64,000 bases of DNA from NCBI GenBank assembly GCA_029945945.1, contig JAQSDM010000013.1, forward strand, positions 353,223 through 417,222, in the 5' to 3' direction. Below, one piece after another: positions 33,751-40,766 of this stretch. Below the pieces are notes generated by a model. It was not told where the DNA came from. It saw only the letters and a program-made list of their open reading frames with translations, and did not search any database. This DNA comes from Algoriphagus sp. (GTDB taxonomy: Bacteria; Bacteroidota; Bacteroidia; Cytophagales; Cyclobacteriaceae). Each line of letters opens with the position of its first letter. Position 1 is the first letter of the stretch. Both the position numbers and the translations under genes were made by a program.

Positions 33751-35268
33751 ATGAACAAATCCCAAAAAATAGCCCAAATATTCTTTCCGGCTGCATTCAT
33801 CCATGACTCGGAAGAAAACTATCAGGCTTTGGAAAACCTGATCAGGGAGGATAATATCGGCGGTTTGACTTTTTTCCATAGCCGTATTTCTGCTGCTGCC
33901 AATTTTGAAAAGCGAGCCGAAGTTTTGGATGTAAGCGGGACTTTCGAAAAGTTAATCCACCTGATCAACCGCTACCAGAAAGCGGCAAAATCCCCTCTCA
34001 TCATCAGCATCGACGGGGAATATGGGCTTGCCATGCGGGTGGAAAAAACTCCCCAATATCCATTCGCCATCACACTGGGGGCATTGAATGAAAACGCCGA
34101 GGAACTTGTGGAAGAGGTTGGATATCGAATGGGCCTGGACATGAAAAGGTCCGGAATCCATCTGAATCTTGCTCCCTGCGCTGATGTAAATACCAATCCG
34201 GATAACCCGGTAATCGGTTATCGATCTTTTGGTTCGGATACACAAAAGGTGGCCAAACTCTCGCTCGCAGCTTACCAAGGCATGAAAAAAGCGGGAATCG
34301 GAGCTTGCCTAAAGCATTTTCCAGGACATGGCGACACTCATGTAGATTCTCATCTAGGTTTGCCGGTTCTGTACAAAACAAAAGCCCAACTTCAGGCCGA
34401 AGAACTCTTTCCTTTTCAACATGGAATCGATAATGGTGTGGAAATGATTATGGTCGGGCATTTGGCTGTCCCGGCTTTAACCGGAGGAAAGGAAATCGCT
34501 GCCAGCATAAGCCGGGAACTTATTACTGATTTATTGAAAGGCGAGATGGGATTCAAAGGATTGGTCATCTCCGACGCTCTCAACATGAAAGCGGTCGCCA
34601 AAAATTTCCCCGAACCAGGGCAATTGGAATGGGAGGCATTCCATGCAGGAAATGACATCTTATGCTTTTCGGATCATGTGAAGGAAGGAATCGAATTAAT
34701 CAGCGAAAAAGCCACCGAGGAAGAAGTAAATCTGGCTTACGAAAAGATCCAAAACCTAAAACAAAAGTTGAGAGTATTCGATTTTAAGCCTTTTGATGTT
34801 CCGGCTTTCGATTGGAAAAGTCATTCCGCTTTCCAAAGCAAACTTGCCGAAAAATATATCAGTACGCTTCGAGGGAAAATTGATACTACAGAAATAAAAA
34901 CTTTTTCCAACTCTGGAAAGTTAGCCCATCGCATCTTTTTCGCAAGAGAGGCGACAGTTTTCGAAAAGAAACTAAATGAAAGTTTAGAGCAGGATTTAAC
35001 TTCAATTCCGTTGGATCAGACAGAAAAAGTATTGATCTCGGTGTTTGTGCCATCCCACAAACCTTTGAATCAATTCGGAATGGAAGAGTCAACCCTTGCA
35101 GAAATACATCAATTGGCAAAAACCAAAAAATGCATTCTATTCCATTTTGGGAATCCTTTGGCATTAAAGTATTTGGGGAAACCGGAGGATTTCGAAGCAG
35201 TTGTTTGTTGTTATCAGGGATTTGAGGAAGTGCAGGAACTTGCAGTAAAATTGAATATTAAAGAGTGA
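33751..35268 (+). CDS. NagZ-like glycoside hydrolase family 3 protein
   Basis: The 505-residue protein starts at ATG 33751; the 22 upstream codons lie in repeat sequence. It has no signal peptide, so it is cytoplasmic. The GH3 barrel carries the NagZ-type catalytic loop KHFPGHGDTHVDSHLGLP (188-205, His/Asp dyad) and nucleophile D275 in VISDALNMKAV. NagZ cleaves GlcNAc from GlcNAc-anhydroMurNAc(-peptide). At about 505 residues it is longer than single-domain NagZ (about 340), with a C-terminal alpha/beta domain ending QELAVKLNIKE. It completes the amidase/AmpG salvage group. NagB and a ROK kinase at 44.6-48 kb could take the GlcNAc further. Confidence 0.9.
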   Translation: MNKSQKIAQIFFPAAFIHDSEENYQALENLIREDNIGGLTFFHSRISAAANFEKRAEVLDVSGTFEKLIHLINRYQKAAKSPLIISIDGEYGLAMRVEKTPQYPFAITLGALNENAEELVEEVGYRMGLDMKRSGIHLNLAPCADVNTNPDNPVIGYRSFGSDTQKVAKLSLAAYQGMKKAGIGACLKHFPGHGDTHVDSHLGLPVLYKTKAQLQAEELFPFQHGIDNGVEMIMVGHLAVPALTGGKEIAASISRELITDLLKGEMGFKGLVISDALNMKAVAKNFPEPGQLEWEAFHAGNDILCFSDHVKEGIELISEKATEEEVNLAYEKIQNLKQKLRVFDFKPFDVPAFDWKSHSAFQSKLAEKYISTLRGKIDTTEIKTFSNSGKLAHRIFFAREATVFEKKLNESLEQDLTSIPLDQTEKVLISVFVPSHKPLNQFGMEESTLAEIHQLAKTKKCILFHFGNPLALKYLGKPEDFEAVVCCYQGFEEVQELAVKLNIKE

Positions 35269-35333
35269 AGAATTTAGTTTTAAATTAATAATTAAGTACA
35301 GAGAAAATTATTTTACCCCCGTTACCATTAAGA

Positions 35334-36386
35334 ATGTATTTGAATTCCTTTAACTATTTCAGAGCAATTGCCATTATATTTATTGTTGCAAGCCATTGTT
35401 TCTTCCTTTCCGATTACGTTTTCACTTCTGATTTTGGAATTGTAATTAATAATATAACAGGAGGAGGAACTTCCTTCTTTGTTTTTATTTCCGGCTTTTT
35501 ATTTCATCATGTTTTTTATAAAAAATTCGATTTTTCAATCTTTATGAAAAACAAAGTAAAATTTGTTTTGTCACCTTACCTCATTATGTCATTCCTCCCT
35601 GTGATGTATTATGTCTTTTTAGATGATAATGTTTGGAAGTACTTTTTGCCTAAAGGAGAGAGCACATTAGACCTCTACATCGTTCCATTCTTAAAATATT
35701 ATTTTACAGGATTCAGAATTGTAGCCTATTGGTATATTCCATTTGCGATGATCATTTTTTTAATGTCACCCATATTTGTTTCGTTTATAAGACTCAATTT
35801 AAAATTTCAATTATTGATTATTTTTCCCCTTTTGATAATTTCAACTCTGATTCACAGACCTGTAGAAGATTCAGGATATGCAGTTGTTCAATCGGCAGCC
35901 TATTTCCTCCCTATTTATTTGATAGGAATGATTTCATCTCAACAGAAGACTTTTATCTATGCTAATCTAAAAGGGAAAGAAATATATTTATTAACAGCCG
36001 GAATACTATTAGCGACTATCCCTTTGTTTTTTGGTCAGGTTGGCTTGCTGAGAAAACCCCCTTTTTTATTTAGAGGATTTGATCTGATGATTATCCAGAA
36101 AATTGTATTTTGCTTTTTATTTATGATATGGTTTAGTCGATTTGAAAACAATAAAAACAAATTCATAAATTTAATTGCCGCAAATAGCTTCGGTATATTT
36201 TTCATACATCCACTTTTACTATTGGTGTTTGCAAAAATTAAAAATATACTGGACTTCACTTTCCCATTGAATGTTTACTTTATTTATATCATTGTTTCAA
36301 TAATAATATTTAGTCTTTCTTTAGGTATTACTCTTTTGATAAAAAGAGTTTTTCCAGTCCACAGCAGATACATTGTTGGGAGTTAA
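35334..36386 (+). CDS. Acyltransferase family 3 membrane protein (AT-rich)
   Basis: The 350-residue protein starts MYLNSFNYFRAIAIIFIVASHCFF, with the R and SH of the acyltransferase-3 family, and has about 10 hydrophobic helices. Such enzymes O-acylate membrane-associated or exported sugars (capsule, exopolysaccharide, lipid-linked glycans). The substrate is unknown and no polysaccharide genes adjoin it. The gene is unusually AT-rich: I count about 26% G+C in 36121-36240, far below its neighbours, which points to recent acquisition. Two similar GH3-tail sequences bracket it (35233-35250 and 36463-36480). Confidence 0.85.
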   Translation: MYLNSFNYFRAIAIIFIVASHCFFLSDYVFTSDFGIVINNITGGGTSFFVFISGFLFHHVFYKKFDFSIFMKNKVKFVLSPYLIMSFLPVMYYVFLDDNVWKYFLPKGESTLDLYIVPFLKYYFTGFRIVAYWYIPFAMIIFLMSPIFVSFIRLNLKFQLLIIFPLLIISTLIHRPVEDSGYAVVQSAAYFLPIYLIGMISSQQKTFIYANLKGKEIYLLTAGILLATIPLFFGQVGLLRKPPFLFRGFDLMIIQKIVFCFLFMIWFSRFENNKNKFINLIAANSFGIFFIHPLLLLVFAKIKNILDFTFPLNVYFIYIIVSIIIFSLSLGITLLIKRVFPVHSRYIVGS

Positions 36387-36423
36387 AACTATTAAGAATA
36401 AGCTTATAATTATGAAAAATTAA

Positions 36424-36489
36424 TCCCTTCCATTTCTGGAAGTAATAAAAGTTGAAACATTGCAGGAATTGGCGGTGAAAAGCCTCAAA
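36424..36489 (+). pseudogene. Possible remnant of a GH3 C-terminus (QELAVK)
   Basis: An open stretch of 21 codons reads SLPFLEVIKVETLQELAVKS then LK and a stop. Its QELAVK matches the last residues of the GH3 protein (QELAVK at 35233-35250) in six residues, and at DNA level the two 18-bp stretches differ at four positions, all synonymous. It could be the old 3' end of the GH3 gene left behind by an insertion of the acyltransferase gene, or a coincidence of six residues. Confidence 0.3.
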
Positions 36490-36493
36490 TGAC

Positions 36494-36523
36494 TTGGACC
36501 ACTTGAAGTATTGAGTACATTTT
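36494..36523 (+). promoter_or_regulatory. Candidate promoter of the tail-sheath gene
   Basis: TTG at 36494-36496, a 19-bp spacer and TACATTTT at 36516-36523, one mismatch from TAnnTTTG. It lies 36 bp before the sheath start, so the sheath gene may have its own promoter. Confidence 0.4.
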
Positions 36524-36559
36524 TTTACCTTATACCTCATCTACATTTTTCAGCTTCTT

Positions 36560-38017
36560 ATGAAAAAAAGATATAAAACACCGGGAGTTTATATTGAGGA
36601 AATAAACATTTTTCCTTCATCCATTATTGCGGCTGAATCTGCAGTTCCAGCTTTCATTGGCTACACGGAAAAGGCAGAAAAATCCGGAAAATCCCTCCTT
36701 AATATTCCAACTCGTATCAATTCCCTTTTGGAGTTCATCGAACTTTTTGGCGGCTTCTACAATCCAAAATTCATTTTAAAAGAGGCCCAATCCGGGGATC
36801 CGGAAGCTTTTCCATTCAATGGACAGATGAAAAAACTAGAATTACAGGAAGCCCAATTGTCCTTTCTATATTCGGGGATTTGCCTGTTTTTCCAAAATGG
36901 AGGTCAAAGTTGCTTCATCGTTTCAGTCGGAACCTACTGGGGAAAAGACCAAATCGTCATCCAAAAAGATGCATTGACAACAGGTCTGGACTTGCTGGAG
37001 AAAGAACCCAAAATTACCTTGGTCATTATTCCTGACTCTTTGGCGTTGGGCGGGGATTCCTTTTATGTATTCAGGGCTATGCTGAGTCATTGCGCTAAAA
37101 TGCAAAACCGATTTGCAATTTTGGATGTTCCGAACGGTTTCAATGCTTTGAGTCCAAGTATGGACCCGATTCTAAACTTTCGTGAAAAAATCGGAACAGA
37201 AAACCTAAGCTATGGAGCAGCCTACTATCCCTGGCTTCATACCAATATCCTGAGTTCAGAAAACGCCAGTTTCAAAAATCTGGACTCTAATATTTCTCTG
37301 AAATCGATTCTTCCTGAACCGTCAGCTCTTTCACTCCTGGAGTCCACTCCCAAGCCTTCCGATAAGATTTTACATCAAAGCCTGGTAACAATAAGCCCGA
37401 CATATGCACTGCTCATGAGTAAAATGCTGGAAAAATTGAATCTCCTCCCTCCTGCTTCTGCTTTAGCCGGAATCTACCAATCAATTGATATGATCAGGGG
37501 CGTTTGGAAAGCTCCCGCCAATGTGGCATTAAATGGAGTAATCCAACCCGCAATAAAAATAACCCAAACGGATCAGGAAAATCTGAATATAGACGCAACC
37601 ACCGGAAAATCTATCAACGCCATACGAACTTTCATTGGCATGGGAACCTTAGTATGGGGAGCCAGAACGCTGGCTGGAAATAATCTGGATTGGAGATATA
37701 TATCGGTCAAGCGTACCGCTTTGATGATCCAGGACTCGATCGGATTAGCGCTGAAAGCTTTTGTATTTGAACCCAACGACGCTAATACATGGATCACAGT
37801 AAAGTCAATGGTTGAAAATTTTCTAATGGACCTTTGGAAAAATGGAGCCTTGATGGGCAATAAACCCGATCAGGCTTTCAGTGTCAAAATTGGCCTCGGT
37901 GAAACAATAACTTCTCAGGACATTTTGGAGAAAAGGATGATAATGACCGTATTATTAGCTTTGGTTCGGCCGGCTGAGTTTATTGTGATTTCCTTTAGCC
38001 AAAAGATGGAAAGTTAA
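36560..38017 (+). CDS. Contractile tail sheath protein, isolated gene
   Basis: The 485-residue protein is a complete tail-sheath subunit: N-terminal PGVYIEEINIFPSSI (the linking strand), the central sheath fold with SYGAAYYPWLHTN, and the conserved C-terminal half with PPASALAGIYQSIDMIRGVWKAPAN, NAIRTFIGMGTLVWGARTL and the last strand RPAEFIVISFSQKMES. This resembles sheaths of extracellular contractile injection systems (AFP/PVC/AlgoCIS-like) more than T4 gp18. No tube, baseplate, spike, LysM, ATPase or tail-measure gene is in the window, and neighbours are metabolic. It keeps both N- and C-terminal arms, so nothing suggests decay. Base composition resembles the rest of the window, unlike the AT-rich gene before it. 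Confidence 0.92.
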   Translation: MKKRYKTPGVYIEEINIFPSSIIAAESAVPAFIGYTEKAEKSGKSLLNIPTRINSLLEFIELFGGFYNPKFILKEAQSGDPEAFPFNGQMKKLELQEAQLSFLYSGICLFFQNGGQSCFIVSVGTYWGKDQIVIQKDALTTGLDLLEKEPKITLVIIPDSLALGGDSFYVFRAMLSHCAKMQNRFAILDVPNGFNALSPSMDPILNFREKIGTENLSYGAAYYPWLHTNILSSENASFKNLDSNISLKSILPEPSALSLLESTPKPSDKILHQSLVTISPTYALLMSKMLEKLNLLPPASALAGIYQSIDMIRGVWKAPANVALNGVIQPAIKITQTDQENLNIDATTGKSINAIRTFIGMGTLVWGARTLAGNNLDWRYISVKRTALMIQDSIGLALKAFVFEPNDANTWITVKSMVENFLMDLWKNGALMGNKPDQAFSVKIGLGETITSQDILEKRMIMTVLLALVRPAEFIVISFSQKMES

Positions 38018-38048
38018 AAAATCCCGGGTCTTTCGACTCGGGATTTTT
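38014..38048. terminator. Bidirectional terminator between sheath and aldose epimerase genes
   Basis: AAAAATCCCGGGTC and GACTCGGGATTTTTT form a 14-bp stem (one mismatched G-T position) with a TTTC loop. A and T runs on both sides let it end both convergent transcripts (sheath on plus, epimerase on minus). Confidence 0.9.
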
Positions 38049-38075
38049 TGATTGTCCTTAATGCATGAATTCAGA

Positions 38076-39215
38076 TTACTTCACTACTCCAAATTTATAT
38101 TCAATATTATGAGTGTATTTCTCGCCCGGATTGAGGATAGGAGAAGGAAAATTAGGCTTGTTGATACCATCCGGCCAAACTTGGGATTCGAGGCAAAAGC
38201 CCCAATGTTGCTGGTAAGTTTTTCCTTCAGCTCCCGGGAAATCCTTGATGAAATTGGCAGTATAAAACTGAACTCCAGGAGCATCTGAAGTCATTTCTAA
38301 AGATCTTCCACTTGCAGGATGTTTCACATAAACGATCTTTTTCATTTCAGGTGATTTCTCCCTTTTGGTCACAAAATTGTGATCAAAACCTCCACCATTG
38401 GCTGCAATCTGATCTCCGAGAATTTTTGGAGTTCTGAAATCGAAAGGAGTTCCGGTCACATCTTTCACTTCTCCTGTTGGAATCAGCTCATCATCCACAG
38501 GCGTGTAGGCATCAGCCCAGAACTGAAACTCATGATCCAACACATCACGCTTGATTCCTCCTAAGTTGAAATAGGTATGATTAGTCAGGTTGACGATGGT
38601 CTTTTTGTCTGTGGTGGCTTCGAATTTGATACGAATCACATTGTCAGTGGTAAGCTCCATCCAAAGCGTAGTGGTTAGGTTTCCGGGATAGCCTTCTTCC
38701 CCGTCTGCGCTCAGATAAGTCATTTTTACCCCAAGAGTTGAGTCATTAGTATATTCTTCACTTTTCCAGACTTTCTTATTGAAACCTTCAACTCCGCCAT
38801 GCAGGTGATTGTCACCATTTGTTTTCGCAAGTTCATAGGTAGTACCATCAAGGGTGAATTTAGCATTGGAGATTCGGTTGGCAACCCTTCCTGCCGTAGC
38901 ACCAAAGAAAGGATTTTCACCTTTGAAAAACTCAGGAATACTGTCCAATGTCAAAGCTATATTTTCCATGTTCCCGGCTTTGTCCGGAACAACAATCTTG
39001 GAGATCAACCCTCCATAATTGGACATTTCGACCTGCATAGTGCCGTTGTCGAGTGTGTATTTGAAAACTTCTGCTTCGCCGATTTGGGCAACTTTTTCAA
39101 CTTTAATCATGAGTTTGATTTCTTCTTTAACAGGTTCTTGTTTTGGTTTTTCATTGCAGGAAAAGGCTAATAACACTGATGCTAGTGCTAATCCTGCTTG
39201 TTGGATTTTTTTCAT
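38076..39215 (-). CDS. Aldose 1-epimerase, lipoprotein
   Basis: The 379-residue protein has a lipobox (LLAFSC, lipid Cys20) and a GalM-type beta-sandwich: NGDNHLHGGVEGFNKKVW, NLTNHTYFNLGG with the catalytic His, and the catalytic glutamate in WGFCLESQVWPDGINKP. It interconverts alpha and beta anomers of hexoses; as a surface or periplasmic lipoprotein it acts on sugars before uptake. The family is usually labelled galactose mutarotase; specificity for glucose or galactose is not determinable here. First in order upstream on the minus strand is the amidohydrolase gene, separated by a word-repeat gap. Confidence 0.9.
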   Translation of the reverse strand: MKKIQQAGLALASVLLAFSCNEKPKQEPVKEEIKLMIKVEKVAQIGEAEVFKYTLDNGTMQVEMSNYGGLISKIVVPDKAGNMENIALTLDSIPEFFKGENPFFGATAGRVANRISNAKFTLDGTTYELAKTNGDNHLHGGVEGFNKKVWKSEEYTNDSTLGVKMTYLSADGEEGYPGNLTTTLWMELTTDNVIRIKFEATTDKKTIVNLTNHTYFNLGGIKRDVLDHEFQFWADAYTPVDDELIPTGEVKDVTGTPFDFRTPKILGDQIAANGGGFDHNFVTKREKSPEMKKIVYVKHPASGRSLEMTSDAPGVQFYTANFIKDFPGAEGKTYQQHWGFCLESQVWPDGINKPNFPSPILNPGEKYTHNIEYKFGVVK

Positions 39216-39235
39216 GGCTGGTGGTTTTGGGTTGT

Positions 39236-39327
39236 ATTATTATTTCTTCTTCGGACTTTTCCAGTTTTCATAGCTCTTTATCTCCTGTCTCTAATCTCTT
39301 TATCTCTAATTTCTTTATCCCTCGTCT
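39236..39327. repeat. Intergenic word repeats (CTTTATCTCTAAT)
   Basis: The gap contains CTCTTTATCTCCTGTCTCTA, then ATCTCTTTATCTCTAATTTC and TTTATCCCTCGTCTCTAC, a tandem array of about 13-16 bp units of the form TTTATC-TCT-AAT with small substitutions, continuing to the end of the amidohydrolase gene. It is strongly pyrimidine-rich on the plus strand. Function unknown. Confidence 0.6.
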
Positions 39328-40701
39328 CTACTTTCTCAAATGGTTATGCTCTATTCGATCCAGCTCTTTCTGAAGCTCAGCCCTCTGGATCATCTTGCCC
39401 TGAATCATGACGGCGATTGGTTTTTGCATGGTTGTCAGATCTTCAAGCGGATTCTTTTCTACCAGAACAAAGTCAGCTGCCATTCCTTTCTTAATCATTC
39501 CCCACTCCTCCTCCATTCCCATGTATTCGGCCGTATTTACAGATCCTGTTTTCAAAATCTCATAATTTGACATTCCCGCCTCAGACATCAACGCAATCTC
39601 ATGATGGATGGAAAAACCGGGAACATTGAAAACCTGAGGAGAATCCGATGCCATGATCATAGGTACGCCTGACTGATGAAGTGTAAGGAAGAGTTTTCTG
39701 CGAAATTCAAGATAAGGAGCCACATTTTCTTTGCTTAAAACACCTGTCGCCTCTAGTTGCTTTTTGGTATTCACCCATTGCTGAATCAACAGACCCGGAA
39801 GGTATTTCATCTCGGGAGCCTTGCGGAATTCATCCGCAGGAATGTAACCGAAATAGCGGTCAAAAAGGGTTAGGGTAGGCGCCATCCAGGGACCTTTCTC
39901 CAAAGTCAAATCAATCAATGCCGGAAGTTTGCTCATGTCAACCTGACTTACCAACTTGAGATTGAATGGTCCGGAAGTAGTCGGATCAATCACCAGATCA
40001 TCAGGTAGTAATGCCTCAAGAAATCCATCCATATGCTCCACGGATTTGAAACCGCTCTCCAGACTGTTTTCCAAACCAACTGCCAATGGAACATGCCCTC
40101 CAAAAGGAATTCCTTCTGCTTTTGCAGTTTTTGAAATTGCCCACATCTCATCCAGCTCCACTCCGGGGTGAATTTTCAAATGATCATATCCATCCTTTTT
40201 TTGGTCTTTGACCATTTGCGAAGCTTGCTCGGGACTCGTAACTGAAGTCGCATTAAAAGAAGGTCCTGAAATAAAAACTCGTGGACCGGCAGCTTGTCCG
40301 GAATTCACCCGATCTCTCAGCGCAATATGCGTTGGATGTCCGAGCATACTTCGAATTCGGAGTACCCCATTTGCCAAATACAACCACATGGATTCTTCCT
40401 GAAGTTGGGTACTGCCATCTGCTGCTACCGGCAAGTGCGCATGAAACTCCGCCAAGCCGGGGAAAACATAAGCTCCTTTTGCGTCAGATATCGCTTTTCC
40501 TGAGAATTTAGAAGCAGCCTGATCCATCGGAACGATGTCGGTGATTATTCCATCCCGAACATGAATAGCTTGGTTTTTCATCACCTGATCATTCTCCATG
40601 GAGATGATATGGACGTTGGAAAGGATCATTTCCTGAGTGAATCCGGGGATTGCCGAAATCATCAGAAATAGAATGAGTAAGGTTAAATGTCTCTTTTTCA
40701 T
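39328..40701 (-). CDS. Secreted amidohydrolase-family protein
   Basis: The 457-residue protein starts at ATG 40701, the start that leads directly into the signal peptide (MKKRHLTLLILFLMISAIPGFTQ); the frame continues upstream to 40794 but without a good start context. The barrel carries the metal motif FHAHLP, further histidines in GGHVPLAV and SVEHMDG, and the active-site aspartate in MIMASDSPQV. It belongs with imidazolonepropionase/prolidase-like amidohydrolases that often hydrolyse dipeptides or cyclic amides. Substrate unknown. Confidence 0.85.
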   Translation of the reverse strand: MKKRHLTLLILFLMISAIPGFTQEMILSNVHIISMENDQVMKNQAIHVRDGIITDIVPMDQAASKFSGKAISDAKGAYVFPGLAEFHAHLPVAADGSTQLQEESMWLYLANGVLRIRSMLGHPTHIALRDRVNSGQAAGPRVFISGPSFNATSVTSPEQASQMVKDQKKDGYDHLKIHPGVELDEMWAISKTAKAEGIPFGGHVPLAVGLENSLESGFKSVEHMDGFLEALLPDDLVIDPTTSGPFNLKLVSQVDMSKLPALIDLTLEKGPWMAPTLTLFDRYFGYIPADEFRKAPEMKYLPGLLIQQWVNTKKQLEATGVLSKENVAPYLEFRRKLFLTLHQSGVPMIMASDSPQVFNVPGFSIHHEIALMSEAGMSNYEILKTGSVNTAEYMGMEEEWGMIKKGMAADFVLVEKNPLEDLTTMQKPIAVMIQGKMIQRAELQKELDRIEHNHLRK

Positions 40702-40766
40702 AATGGGGTATTTTGAAAATTGTGTTCTTTCTGAATTAGTGGCGCATGACATAATAATGAGATTTC

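Noticed and set aside
35334..38017. Acyltransferase plus sheath gene as a prophage or genomic island
   Set aside because: No integrase, attachment-site repeat, tRNA or phage structural neighbours; base composition of the two genes differs, so they probably arrived separately.
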